Part shown: in pieces, positions 1-8,913 of the stretch
How the letters are laid out: every line of letters begins with the position of its first letter
Numbering within the stretch: position 1 is the first letter of the stretch
DNA from: Granulicella sp.
GTDB lineage: Bacteria; Acidobacteriota; Terriglobia; Terriglobales; Acidobacteriaceae
Reading direction: 5' to 3'
Length of the DNA: 53,087 nucleotides
Assembly: GCA_027335345.1 (NCBI GenBank)
Contig: DAHWOF010000025.1
Coordinates: 1-53,087 of the forward strand
Position numbers and translations under genes: made by a program
The notes under the pieces: generated by a model
What the model saw: the letters and a program-made list of their open reading frames with translations, nothing else
Told to the model about the DNA's origin: nothing
Database searches by the model: none

Positions 1-1
1 C

Positions 2-2752
2 GAGTTTAAACCCCTGCGCCTCTCCGGCAGCCAGCCCTTCACCCAACAGAGGGGCGTCTTCATCATGATTGGCGAACGGACGAATGTGGCTGGCTCGCCG
101 AAGTTCGCTCGCCTGGTCAAAGAGGGCAAGTTCGAAGAGGCCGTGAGCGTCGCACAGCAGCAGGTGGAGAACGGCGCGAACATCCTGGATATCTGCATGG
201 ATGAGGGGATGATCGACGGCGTTGCGGCCATGATTCGCTACCTCCATCTTCTGGCCAGTGAGCCGGAGGTCGCCAAGGTGCCCTTCATGATTGATTCCTC
301 CAAGTGGGAGGTCATCGAGGCCGGCCTCAAGTGCATGCAGGGGAAGGGTATTGTCAACTCCATCTCGCTCAAGGAAGGGGAACGGATCTTCCGGCAACAC
401 GCCGATACCATCCTGAAGTACGGCGCCGCCGTTGTCGTCATGGCCTTTGACGAGCAGGGCCAAGCAGCCGGCTTTGCGGACAAGATTCGGGTCTGTGAAC
501 GCGCCTACAGATTATTGGTGGATCAGATCGGATTCGCGCCGGAAGACGTGGTCTTCGATCCTAATATTCTCACCGTGGCCACGGGCATGGAGGAGCACAA
601 CAACTACGCCCTGGACTTCATCAATGCCACGCGCTGGATCAAGGCAAACCTGCCCCATGCCAAGGTAAGCGGCGGCGTCTCCAATATCTCTTTCAGCTTT
701 CGCGGCAACAACAAGGTGCGCGAGGCGATGCATTCGGCCTTCCTCTACCACGCCATTCAAGCCGGCCTGGATATGGGCATTGTCAATGCCGGAATGCTGG
801 AGGTCTACGAAGAGATTGAACCCGACCTGAAAGAGCTGGTGGAGGATGTTCTGCTCAACCGCCGCGCTGACGCGACCGAGCGGCTGGTGGAGTACGGCGA
901 CAAGGTGAAGGGCGCCGAGAGCAGCGCCGGCCTGAGCGAGAAGAAGACCGAGCAGTGGCGCAGCGGGAACGTCGAAGAGCGCCTCTCCCACGCTCTGGTG
1001 AAGGGAATTGATGCCTACATCGAGCAGGACAGCGAAGAGGCCAGGGTCAAATTAGGTCGCCCGTTGCTCGTCATCGAGGGCCCGCTGATGGCCGGAATGA
1101 GTGTGGTGGGGGATCTCTTCGGCGCGGGCAAGATGTTCCTGCCGCAGGTGGTGAAGTCAGCGCGGGTGATGAAGAAGGCGGTCGCTTACCTGACGCCCTA
1201 CATGGAGGAGGAGAAGCGGGCTCTGGAGGCCTCCGGCCAGACCATCAAAGCCCAGGGTCGGATTCTTCTGGCCACCGTCAAAGGGGACGTCCATGATATC
1301 GGCAAGAACATCGTGGGTGTGGTGCTGGCGTGCAACAACTATGAGGTGATCGACCTGGGCGTGATGGTGGCCTGTGAGAAGATTCTGGAGCGCGCGCGCG
1401 AGGTGAAGGCGGACATCATCGGCCTCAGCGGGCTCATTACGCCCTCACTGGATGAGATGATTCATGTGGCCCGCGAGATGGAGCGCCAGGGCTTTCAGGT
1501 TCCTTTGCTCATCGGAGGCGCCACCACCAGCAGGGCGCATACGGCGATCAAGATTGCACCCCACTACAGCCAGCCCGTGGTGCATGTGCTGGACGCCAGC
1601 CGCGCGGTTCCAGTCACCAGTAGCCTGCTGAGCGAGAGTAGCTCAGCATTCATCCAGGAACATCAGGCAGAGTATGAGGCCCTGCGCCGCAGACATGCTG
1701 CGCCGCCCCAACCCCTAATCTCCCTTGAAGCCGCACGGGAGCGCCGCACGCCCATTGTCTGGCGTGCGGAGGACCTTCCGGCGCCCGAACAGCTCGGTGT
1801 CCAGGTGTTGCGGAACTTCCCTCTGGAGGAGCTGCGCGAGTACATTGACTGGACGCCCTTCTTCCATGCGTGGGGATTGAAGGGGATCTATCCGCGCATC
1901 TTGGAAGACCAAAAGCACGGCGAAGATCAAGGGCAGGGCGAGGAGGGGCAGGGAGCCGAGGCGCGCCGGATCTTTGCTGACGCCAACAAGTTGCTCGATC
2001 GGATCGTCGCGGAGAGGCTGCTAACGGCCAACGGCGTCTTCGGGTTCTTTCCAGCCAATGCAGCCGGAGACGATGTTGAGATTTACTCCGATGAGGAGCG
2101 CCGGCAGGTCAAGGAACGATTCCACTTCCTGCGTCAGCAGGCCCATCGCGAGGGAAATGAGCCCTGCCGCTGCCTGGCCGACTTCATCGCTCCGGCTTCA
2201 ACCGGTCTGGCTGACCACGTGGGAGCCTTTGCCGTCACCAGTGGGATGGGGCTTAAAGAGCTCTGTGACAGCTTTCGCGCCGTTCATGACGACTACAACG
2301 CCATCATGGCCGAGGCCCTAGCCGACCGGCTTGCCGAGGCCTTTGCGGAGTGCCTGCACAAACGCGCTCGCGACCAGTGGGGGTACGGACGTTCCGAGAA
2401 CCTGTCCCCTACCGAACTGGTCCAGGAGGGATATCGGGGAATTCGTCCCGCGCCGGGCTATCCTGCCTGCCCGGACCACACCGAAAAGGGCAAGATCTGG
2501 GACTTGCTCCAGGTGGAGGCGAATGCCGGGATGAAGCTCACCGAATCCTTTGCCATGTGGCCTGGATCGAGCGTCTGCGGACTCTACTTCGCCCATCCGG
2601 AGGCGCGCTATTTCAGCCTGGGCAAGATCGATCGCGACCAGGTGACCGACTACGCTGCCCGCAAGCAGTGCAGCGTAGCAGAGATGGAGCGCTGGCTGGA
2701 GCCGAATCTGAACTACGATCGGGAGGCAGGAGCAGGGGACGGCAAGGTCTGA
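2..2752 (+). CDS. metH: Cobalamin-dependent methionine synthase, 5'-truncated by the window edge
   Basis: Transfers a methyl group from methyltetrahydrofolate through cobalamin to homocysteine to make methionine in the cytoplasm. The reading frame is open from base 2, and residues ahead of the first ATG (base 65) already match the family (RLSG...GERTN), so the gene starts outside the window. Numbering from the ATG at 65, the pterin-binding domain comes first (GERTNVAGS, then [11 protein letters not shown]). The cobalamin module follows, with the lower-ligand motif DVHDIGKN (His410). The C-terminal activation domain has the S-adenosylmethionine-binding stretch [12 protein letters not shown] near residue 794. 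The homocysteine-binding domain is not in the window. It could precede in the same gene or, as in some bacteria, be a separate gene. Family assignment is secure; the 5' architecture is not visible. Confidence 0.96.
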   Translation, partial: EFKPLRLSGSQPFTQQRGVFIMIGERTNVAGSPKFARLVKEGKFEEAVSVAQQQVENGANILDICMDEGMIDGVAAMIRYLHLLASEPEVAKVPFMIDSSKWEVIEAGLKCMQGKGIVNSISLKEGERIFRQHADTILKYGAAVVVMAFDEQGQAAGFADKIRVCERAYRLLVDQIGFAPEDVVFDPNILTVATGMEEHNNYALDFINATRWIKANLPHAKVSGGVSNISFSFRGNNKVREAMHSAFLYHAIQAGLDMGIVNAGMLEVYEEIEPDLKELVEDVLLNRRADATERLVEYGDKVKGAESSAGLSEKKTEQWRSGNVEERLSHALVKGIDAYIEQDSEEARVKLGRPLLVIEGPLMAGMSVVGDLFGAGKMFLPQVVKSARVMKKAVAYLTPYMEEEKRALEASGQTIKAQGRILLATVKGDVHDIGKNIVGVVLACNNYEVIDLGVMVACEKILERAREVKADIIGLSGLITPSLDEMIHVAREMERQGFQVPLLIGGATTSRAHTAIKIAPHYSQPVVHVLDASRAVPVTSSLLSESSSAFIQEHQAEYEALRRRHAAPPQPLISLEAARERRTPIVWRAEDLPAPEQLGVQVLRNFPLEELREYIDWTPFFHAWGLKGIYPRILEDQKHGEDQGQGEEGQGAEARRIFADANKLLDRIVAERLLTANGVFGFFPANAAGDDVEIYSDEERRQVKERFHFLRQQAHREGNEPCRCLADFIAPASTGLADHVGAFAVTSGMGLKELCDSFRAVHDDYNAIMAEALADRLAEAFAECLHKRARDQWGYGRSENLSPTELVQEGYRGIRPAPGYPACPDHTEKGKIWDLLQVEANAGMKLTESFAMWPGSSVCGLYFAHPEARYFSLGKIDRDQVTDYAARKQCSVAEMERWLEPNLNYDREAGAGDGKV

Positions 2753-2826
2753 CTCCGCCGTCGCGGCGCGATCCGCAGTCTGGGCCGGATTTGAGCCGCA
2801 GGGCTGACGATGCGTCTCTGAACGGA

Positions 2827-3279
2827 CTAGGACTGCGGAGCCACAGCGGCTACATCACCTGTGGGTGCGGCACCGGGCTTGGCAGGAGCATACTTGCTGG
2901 CGCACTTGGCCTGCAATTGCGTCGCATGAAAGGTCCCATCCCGTCCGAACGTTCCCACGGCCAAGGTCTGGGCTCCATCCTTGAACTCGTCAGGAGGAGG
3001 CTCAGCGCCGTTGTAGTCCACGCGCAGCGTCTTGCCTTGCTCGGTCAGGATAAAGTTGGCTGCCGGCCCGTTGCGCGTAATGCTGCCTGGTTGAACGTTT
3101 CCGGCAACGCGCAGGTTCACCCGGTATGCCTTGTTTCCCATCGCCTGCAGCTCGGCGACGGTTACGTAGTAGCTCTTTGCGTTCCCGGCAGCCGATACCG
3201 AGAGCCAGGCAACGGTACCCAGGACGATGGCTCCAGCGACGACGAACTTCAGAATGGAATTGGGTTTCTGCTTTGCCAT
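2827..3279 (-). CDS. ccmE: Cytochrome c maturation haem chaperone CcmE, CxxxY variant
   Basis: CcmE carries haem on the outer face of the cytoplasmic membrane to the cytochrome c ligation machinery. The 150-residue protein has an N-terminal membrane anchor (about residues 9-30), then an OB-fold core with the family patterns YRVNLRVAGNV and ANFILTEQGKTLRVDYNG. In the usual protein a histidine in HxxxY binds haem covalently. Here the site reads KCASKY, so Cys126 takes that place and Tyr130 is kept. Such CxxxY forms are known from some archaea and sulfate reducers. The gene begins 13 bases after the oxidoreductase stop codon, so the two are probably co-transcribed. No other ccm gene is in the window. 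The Ala/Pro-rich tail after residue 131 looks disordered. Confidence 0.9.
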   Translation of the reverse strand: MAKQKPNSILKFVVAGAIVLGTVAWLSVSAAGNAKSYYVTVAELQAMGNKAYRVNLRVAGNVQPGSITRNGPAANFILTEQGKTLRVDYNGAEPPPDEFKDGAQTLAVGTFGRDGTFHATQLQAKCASKYAPAKPGAAPTGDVAAVAPQS

Positions 3280-3291
3280 ACCGAGTTCAGT

Positions 3292-4407
3292 TTACTCCGT
3301 GAAGTCGACGGTCAGGGTGTGATTCTGGTCACTGGCTTCGAGCGCGAGCTCCAGCAGGCGAATCGTCCTGAAGGCATCCTCGGCGGAGATCTCCAGAGGA
3401 GCCTCGCCGCGAATGGCGTTGCGCACGTTGGCGTAGAAGCGGCGATAGTCGCCAGTTTCGGTGGGAAGCTTCCCGCGCTCCACCAGGACCGGCTCGGTCA
3501 CGCGCGTGGCCAGCGTCAGCGTCCCCCAAGATGCCTCTTTCTCCGGCAGCCATGGTATCGGAGATCCAAACGGGGTTGGTCTGGATCCTTCAAGTAATGC
3601 CGCTTCTTGTGGATCCAGTCCGAACTTCACGTAACTTCCCATGGTTCCATTCACGCGAAAGCGGGGTGCCGGTTCTGGCGCAAGCATGGTGGCATGGCAC
3701 TCGTAGCGCACGCGGTGACCCTCGGGCAACTCGAACTCCAAGACAATGTCGAACGCATCCTCAATGGCGGTCACATCCCGTTCGTGGCGAACGCTCGCGG
3801 AAATCGTTTTGGGGGCGCCAAACAGCGCCAGGGATTGGTCCACGAGATGCGGTCCCAGGTCAAAGAGAATTCCATTGGCGGCGCCTCCCGCTTCCTTCCA
3901 TGTGTTGGGCCGCTGCAAGGGCCGAAAGCGATCATAGTGCGAATCCACCAGCGTGATTCTTCCCAGGCGGCCTTCCTCCTTCAGCCGTTTGACGGTGAGA
4001 AAGTCACCGTCAAAGCGGCGGTTGTGGAAGGGTGCCAGCAGCCTGCCCTGGCGCTGGGCGAGCTCTATTAGCGCCCGGACTTGCGAGGAAGAACCAGCGA
4101 CCGGTTTGTCGACCACGACATGCTTGCCGCTCTCCAGGGCGCGCTGCGCTATCTCCACATGCGAGTCATTGGGGGTGGCCACCACGATCAGATCGATGGC
4201 TGGGTCGGCAAAAGCCTCCCCAGGTGAGCGCAGCAGGCGGATCCCAGGATAATCTTCAGCGGCCGTGTCTCCGTGACGCTGCACGATGGCGGTCAGTTCC
4301 AGCCCGGGCACGGTGTTCACAAAAGGGGAGTGAAAGATGCGGCCTGCAAATCCATATCCCACAACGGCGGTGCGAATCGGTGCGGTTTGTCTCATCTGGG
4401 TTGACAC
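3292..4407 (-). CDS. Gfo/Idh/MocA family NAD(P)-dependent oxidoreductase
   Basis: A 371-residue dehydrogenase of the Gfo/Idh/MocA family, which oxidises or reduces sugars and cyclitols with NAD(P). The N-terminal Rossmann fold is clear: IRTAVVGYGFAGR is the dinucleotide-binding glycine motif. It is followed by VVATPNDSH and the family signature KHVVVDKPVAGS with its conserved Lys-Pro. The C-terminal alpha/beta domain follows (LVDSHYDRFRP, LFDLGPHLVDQ). I chose the GTG start at 4407 because GAGGAGAG lies just ahead of it; an ATG four codons later (4395) is possible, and an upstream ATG at 4470 lacks support. It lies directly upstream of ccmE. The substrate cannot be predicted. Confidence 0.9.
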   Translation of the reverse strand: MSTQMRQTAPIRTAVVGYGFAGRIFHSPFVNTVPGLELTAIVQRHGDTAAEDYPGIRLLRSPGEAFADPAIDLIVVATPNDSHVEIAQRALESGKHVVVDKPVAGSSSQVRALIELAQRQGRLLAPFHNRRFDGDFLTVKRLKEEGRLGRITLVDSHYDRFRPLQRPNTWKEAGGAANGILFDLGPHLVDQSLALFGAPKTISASVRHERDVTAIEDAFDIVLEFELPEGHRVRYECHATMLAPEPAPRFRVNGTMGSYVKFGLDPQEAALLEGSRPTPFGSPIPWLPEKEASWGTLTLATRVTEPVLVERGKLPTETGDYRRFYANVRNAIRGEAPLEISAEDAFRTIRLLELALEASDQNHTLTVDFTE

Positions 4408-4526
4408 GGTTCTCTCCTCATCCTTGACCAAGGTACCGCAGTCGCAGGCCAGGCGAACGCAGCTTTTCACCAGAGCGAAGCCGGGCAGGGGCAGCTTTGG
4501 CGCTGGGACGCAGCAGATCGCGATCC

Positions 4527-5408
4527 TCAGGGGTGTTGTGGGGGAGGGGTTGCCGGCGAGGAGGGCTTAACCGGGATATCGCCCATCAGCCGCGCCACAT
4601 CCGGCTCGATCGCCGACGCCATCAGGCGCTGCCCGACGGTATTGGGGTGCAGCGCGGGACGTGGCGGCGAAAGGGTAGGGTCGTAAAACAAGCTGGTGTC
4701 CAACTGTCCATAGGTATAGAAGACCACACTCACGTCGATGTAGGAGACCATGGGATCTTCCCCACCAGCGTAGTGGCTGCCCAGATAATCATTCACATCG
4801 AAGTTGACCTCTCGGGACGGCAAGGCTGAGGGCAGCAAACCCATCAGCAGGATTCGAGTCTTAGGCAAGCGGTGTTCCAGATCCTTGATCACCGCGTCGA
4901 TCCCCTCTTCAGTCTGCTCGGCGGTCTGTCCGAAGAAGGTGTTGTTGGTTCCAATCAGCAGTACGGCCAGTTTGGGGTGAAGGCCGGCCACCTCTCCGTG
5001 ATCCAGTCGCCAGAGCACGTTGGCCGTTGTATCGCCGCTGAAGCCCAGGTTCAAGGCCTTGCGGGGAGCGTAGTACTGGTTCCAGATGGGTTGAAAGTTC
5101 TGGTTGGGTGGGTTGGCCTTGTCGTAGTTGTTGATAATTGAGTCGCCGATGAGGAGTAACTGGGTATCGGGGTGAGCCGCTGCTTCGGCCACGATCTGCT
5201 TGTGCCGCACCGCCCACCACCCCTCCGCAAGCCGGTCGGTGGGCACAATTGCAGGGTCTGGGGTTGCAGGGCTTTGGCCCGCGAGACCTTGGGCAGGGGG
5301 AGCGACGGCGTCGGGGGAGGCAGCCGCCTGTGCGCCAGAGAGAGCCGGCAAGGCCGCGAGCGCTCCTAGCAGCGCGGCTGTGCGGAGATGCAGGAGAGAG
5401 AACCTCAT
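4527..5408 (-). CDS. Secreted SGNH/GDSL-type esterase-like protein
   Basis: A 293-residue protein with an N-terminal signal peptide (hydrophobic stretch in residues 6-25, ending around SGAQA), so probably exported. Block I, LLIGDSIINNY, carries the nucleophile Ser90. Block II is GFSGDTT, block III is LLIGTNN (Asn155), and block V has the catalytic His254 in ALHPNTVG. This resembles the PAF-acetylhydrolase-like branch. In block V the Asp normally three residues before His is Pro (RPALH). The nearest acidic residue is Asp243 in FYDPTLSPP, so the triad may be altered. Start chosen at 5408, where the signal peptide begins; an open frame extends upstream to 5531 without signal-peptide character. 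The gene is downstream of the xylulokinase gene on the same strand. Confidence 0.82.
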   Translation of the reverse strand: MRFSLLHLRTAALLGALAALPALSGAQAAASPDAVAPPAQGLAGQSPATPDPAIVPTDRLAEGWWAVRHKQIVAEAAAHPDTQLLLIGDSIINNYDKANPPNQNFQPIWNQYYAPRKALNLGFSGDTTANVLWRLDHGEVAGLHPKLAVLLIGTNNTFFGQTAEQTEEGIDAVIKDLEHRLPKTRILLMGLLPSALPSREVNFDVNDYLGSHYAGGEDPMVSYIDVSVVFYTYGQLDTSLFYDPTLSPPRPALHPNTVGQRLMASAIEPDVARLMGDIPVKPSSPATPPPQHP

Positions 5409-5523
5409 CACTCTAGATGCTACGACAGAGCCTGCGGAGTTTGGTGATCGACCGCGACCTCCGGCCATGGCGGCAGGCCTTTCGATCTGGCCTAAAGCCT
5501 TAAGGTGAACGATGATTGGCTTC

Positions 5524-5554
5524 CATCCCAACCGCGCTCTTTGCGGTTTGGATG
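5524..5554 (-). terminator. Hairpin between xylulokinase and esterase genes
   Basis: Two 12-base arms (5524-5535 and 5543-5554) pair except at one position around a 7-base loop, giving a strong hairpin 32 bases after the xylulokinase stop codon. There is no clear T run, so it could be a Rho-assisted terminator, an mRNA-stabilising hairpin or a processing site. Confidence 0.4.
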
Positions 5555-5585
5555 GGAAAGTCTGAACTTACTGTTTGGGATGGGA

Positions 5586-7061
5586 TCAACCGTTGATCTG
5601 CCGCAGGGCTGGATACACATTGCGATAGCGTTTGTAGGCCTGCGCCATCGTCTCTGCGTGCAGCGGTTGGATGGTCTCCGCCGGCCGAACCGCGGCCTGG
5701 CAGGCTTCCTCGACCGACGGCCAGGCTCCCACCCCGGCGCCAGCCAGCAAGGCAGCTCCAAACGCTCCGCCCTCTTCGGCCTCCAGAATCTGCACTGCGT
5801 GGCCATAGACATCGGCTTGGATCTGCCGCCACATCGGACTGCGCGCGCCGCCGCCGCCCAGACGGATGTTTTCCACCGGGATTCCAAGCTCGGCAAAGAG
5901 CGTGAAACTGTCCTGAAGCGAAAAGGCGACGCCCTCCAGCACCGAGCGTACGTAGTGCGCGGTGGTTGTTGAGGCGGTAATTCCCACAAAGGCTGCGCGC
6001 GCGTCAGGATCCAGATGGGGCGTTCGCTCGCCGAACAAATAGGGCGCCCATAACAACCCATCGCTGCCGGGTGGGATCCCAGCCGCCGAAGATGTCATCT
6101 CCTCATAGGAGCGGGAAGGAAAGAATGTGTCGCGCAGATAGCGCAGGCTCAATCCAGCTCCGTTGGTCACCCCCATCACATGCCAGACTCCTGGCGCTGC
6201 ATGACAGAAGGTATGCAGCCGGCCCTTGGGGTCCAGGGTGGGTTTGGCTGTGGCGGCAAAGACGACGCCCGATGTCCCGATGGTTGCGGACACCGACCCT
6301 GGAGCCAGAATTCCCATCCCCACGGCTCCGGCTCCCTGATCGCCGGCTCCGGCGGCTACAGGGGTTCCAGCCGGCAGCCCAGTCGCTGCTGCTCCGGCGG
6401 GACAGATGCGTGCGCAGATCTCCACCCCCTCGAAGAGCCGCGGTAGCCAGCCAAGCGGGATCCCGGTCCGCTCTGCCATCTCGGTTGACCAGCGTCGGTG
6501 AACTACGTCGAGTAGCAGGGTTCCAGAGGCCTCCTGCAGATCCATGGCATACTCGCCGGTTAGCCGCAGACGCACAAAGTCCTTGGGGCAAAGGACGTGG
6601 GCGACCCTGGCAAAGATCTCCGGCTCATGTTCGCGCACCCATAGCAGCTTGGTGAGGGTAAAGTTGGGCAGGGCAGGGTTGGCGGTCAGTTCGATCAGGT
6701 GTTGGTAGCCAATGGTCTCGGTCAGCCAGTCGCATTGGGGTTGCGTCCGTTGATCGCACCATATCAGGGCGGGGCGCAGCACCTCGCCGCTGGCATCCAG
6801 CAGGACGCACCCGTGCATCTGCCCGGTCAAGCCCACTGCCTCCACCGGGCCGGGGGTTCCGGCTGTTTTAGCCACTCGCAGCGCTCCCTTGATGGCCTCC
6901 TGCGCCGCTCTCCACCAGTCTTCTGGGCTCTGTTCAGCCCAACCGATCGCCTCTGAGTGGATGGGAGCATGGTCGACGGAGTGCGACGCCAGCACCCTTC
7001 CGCCGCGGTCAACCAGGGTGGCGCGTGTGCCGCCAGTACCAACATCGATGCCTAGAAACAT
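5586..7061 (-). CDS. xylB: Xylulokinase (FGGY carbohydrate kinase)
   Basis: Phosphorylates D-xylulose with ATP, feeding pentose into the pentose-phosphate pathway. The 491-residue length fits bacterial xylulokinases. The N-terminal ATPase-fold motif FLGIDVGTGGTRATLVD opens the protein. VGLTGQMHGCVLLD and LIWCDQRTQPQ are typical of XylB, and GAGDQGAGAVGMG and the late glycine motif LGGGGARSPMWRQ complete the FGGY fold. Start at 7061 is supported by AAAGGAG at the proper spacing. A long palindromic leader element lies 34 bases upstream (7095-7158). No xylose isomerase is nearby, so another FGGY substrate remains possible. Confidence 0.9.
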   Translation of the reverse strand: MFLGIDVGTGGTRATLVDRGGRVLASHSVDHAPIHSEAIGWAEQSPEDWWRAAQEAIKGALRVAKTAGTPGPVEAVGLTGQMHGCVLLDASGEVLRPALIWCDQRTQPQCDWLTETIGYQHLIELTANPALPNFTLTKLLWVREHEPEIFARVAHVLCPKDFVRLRLTGEYAMDLQEASGTLLLDVVHRRWSTEMAERTGIPLGWLPRLFEGVEICARICPAGAAATGLPAGTPVAAGAGDQGAGAVGMGILAPGSVSATIGTSGVVFAATAKPTLDPKGRLHTFCHAAPGVWHVMGVTNGAGLSLRYLRDTFFPSRSYEEMTSSAAGIPPGSDGLLWAPYLFGERTPHLDPDARAAFVGITASTTTAHYVRSVLEGVAFSLQDSFTLFAELGIPVENIRLGGGGARSPMWRQIQADVYGHAVQILEAEEGGAFGAALLAGAGVGAWPSVEEACQAAVRPAETIQPLHAETMAQAYKRYRNVYPALRQING

Positions 7062-7378
7062 GGGACTCCTTTGGGTTTGTTGCTGTTCCGTCGCGCCTCC
7101 CCGCAGCGGTGTAGACCCGGTGGCGGGCTCAACGCCCACCGAACGCTGCGGGGGAGGCCCCAGCAAAAGTGTAAAGGGTGAGATGCTCTCTTATAGCGAT
7201 TTAACATAGATTGTGATTCAGCTCTCCCTCTGCCGGGCAGTGCCGTGGGGAAGCGGGAAGGGGTTGAGGTGGATTTCCTATGAACTTTTGCATACATCCT
7301 CCCTGTGCAAGCATCTTTGAGGTATGAGACGCCGGACAGAAGAAGATGATGACCGGCGGGTTCATTTGACGATTTAGC
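7062..7378. other. Divergent intergenic region between xylB and the tolC-like gene
   Basis: A 317-base region holding the leaders of two divergent genes. The only clear structure is the palindromic element at 7095-7158. No promoter could be assigned with confidence. Confidence 0.6.
7095..7158 (-). repeat. Long nested inverted repeat in the xylB leader
   Basis: The arms at 7095-7108 and 7144-7158 are complementary over 14 pairs with one bulged base. Inside, GGTGG and CCACC (7119-7140) form a second hairpin. In the xylB transcript this would fold 34 bases before the start codon. It could be a structured regulatory leader or a lone palindromic repeat; only one copy was noticed in the window. 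Confidence 0.55.
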
Positions 7379-8911
7379 ATGGAAGTCATGATTCGATTGC
7401 ACCGAGACGCGTCACGGGACGCGATGAGGGGAGCTGTTGCTCTGCTGCTGCTGGCGTTGGCCACTTCGATGGCCGTGGCGCAATCCACGGGCGCCACCTC
7501 CAATGGAGGCTCTGCGGAGCTGGGCGTTGCTCTGCAGACGCAACAGCAGCTTGCCGTCCCGGGTCCGGCGCTCAACCCCTCCAGCAGCACTTCGCAGAGC
7601 GGGATGGACCCCAGCTTCCATGGCAGCCTGGTGCGCGGAAGGGCGAACGGGCAGGTTTTGCCGCTGAGCATCGATCAGGCGATTCACATGGGCCTGCAGA
7701 ACAATCTGGGCCTCATCCTGCAAGGTTCCAGCCAGCGCCAGGCGCAGGGCGAGCGGCTGGAGAGTCTGCAGTCCCTGCTGCCCACCGTGACTGCCGGCGC
7801 CTCGATCACCGTAGAGCAGATTGACCTGGCTGCATATGGCCTCAAGATCCCTGGAATCAACCCAATTATCGGGCCGTTTCAGGTGGAAGACTTTCGGGCG
7901 TTTCTCAATCAGAACCTGGTTAACCTGAACTCGCTTCAGACCTACCTGGCTTCGAAGCACAACTTTCAGGCGGCGCAACTGACGGCGCAGGATGCTCGCG
8001 ATTTGGTGGTGCTTACGGTGGGTAATGCCTATCTGCTCTGTATCGCGGACCAGACCCGGATTCAGGCAGTCGAGGCCGAGTTGGCCAGCTCCAAGCTCTC
8101 TTTTGATCAGGCCACCGACGCGCATGAGGCCGGCACCAGCCCCCGCCTGGATGTACTGCGAGCGCAGGTGGACTACCAGAGTGAGCAACAGGCTCTGATC
8201 TCTGCCAAAAATGAGTTGGCCGAGGATAAGATTGCCCTGGCGCGCTCCATCGGTTTGCCGCTGGATCAGAGATTTCGGCTCACCGACGGAGAGCCCTTTC
8301 AGGCGCTGGATACTCCCGATCCAGAGGCCGCCTACCAGGCGGCTCTGAAGCAACGCAAGGATCTCGCTGCGTCCGCGGAACAGGTCAAAGCCGCCCAAGC
8401 TGAACGAAAGGCTGCGGGCGATGATCAACTTCCCACCGTGAATGTCAGTGGCAACTATGGCGTTCTGGGGCAGACCATGGCTCACTCCCACGGCACTTAC
8501 ACCGCTGTGGGGTCGGTCTCCGCGCCCATATTGCAGATCGCCAGAGTGCATGGAGAGGAAGAGACCGCTGACGCCCAGCTTGACCAGGCCAAGGCCCGGC
8601 TTTCGGACCAGGTGCAGCAGGTCAACGCCGATGTTCGTGACGCCATTCTGGATATTCAAACCGCGGCGAAGCTGGTAGAGGCAACCAGAAGCAACGTGGA
8701 TTTATCGCGCGAAGCCCTTGCGGAGGCCCAGGAACGGTTCAAGGCCGGGGTTGACTCCAGTCTGACTGTCTCCCAGGCGTTGGCGACCGATCGCGAGGCG
8801 GAAGACCAATATATCAGCGCGCTCTACCAGCACAACGTCGCCAAGCTCTCCTTGGCCCGGGCGTTGGGAGTTGCGTCGACCAACTACACAAAGTATCTCG
8901 GAGGAAAGTAA
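7379..8911 (+). CDS. TolC-family outer-membrane efflux protein
   Basis: An outer-membrane channel of the TolC/OEP family that forms the exit duct of tripartite efflux or type I secretion systems. The protein is about 510 residues, with an N-terminal signal peptide (hydrophobic run ALLLLALATSMAVAQ). Two OEP repeats follow: one from about residue 95 (LSIDQAIHMGLQNNLGLI) and one from about residue 310 (DPEAAYQAALKQRKDLAAS), each with long coiled-coil helices rich in Ala, Gln and Glu. The start is uncertain: 7379, 7388 and 7424 are all ATG codons in frame ahead of the signal core. The stop lies two bases before the GTG of the adaptor gene, whose ribosome-binding site is inside this gene's end, so the pair is translationally linked. 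Confidence 0.9.
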   Translation: MEVMIRLHRDASRDAMRGAVALLLLALATSMAVAQSTGATSNGGSAELGVALQTQQQLAVPGPALNPSSSTSQSGMDPSFHGSLVRGRANGQVLPLSIDQAIHMGLQNNLGLILQGSSQRQAQGERLESLQSLLPTVTAGASITVEQIDLAAYGLKIPGINPIIGPFQVEDFRAFLNQNLVNLNSLQTYLASKHNFQAAQLTAQDARDLVVLTVGNAYLLCIADQTRIQAVEAELASSKLSFDQATDAHEAGTSPRLDVLRAQVDYQSEQQALISAKNELAEDKIALARSIGLPLDQRFRLTDGEPFQALDTPDPEAAYQAALKQRKDLAASAEQVKAAQAERKAAGDDQLPTVNVSGNYGVLGQTMAHSHGTYTAVGSVSAPILQIARVHGEEETADAQLDQAKARLSDQVQQVNADVRDAILDIQTAAKLVEATRSNVDLSREALAEAQERFKAGVDSSLTVSQALATDREAEDQYISALYQHNVAKLSLARALGVASTNYTKYLGGK

Positions 8912-8913
8912 GC

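Noticed and set aside
2350-3597. A 415-codon plus-strand frame spanning the metH end, ccmE and the oxidoreductase end
   Set aside because: It crosses three well-supported genes out of frame and has no motif or ribosome-binding site.
7412-8659. A 415-codon open frame on the minus strand opposite the TolC-like gene
   Set aside because: The sense strand encodes a signal peptide and two OEP repeats; the antisense product looks random.
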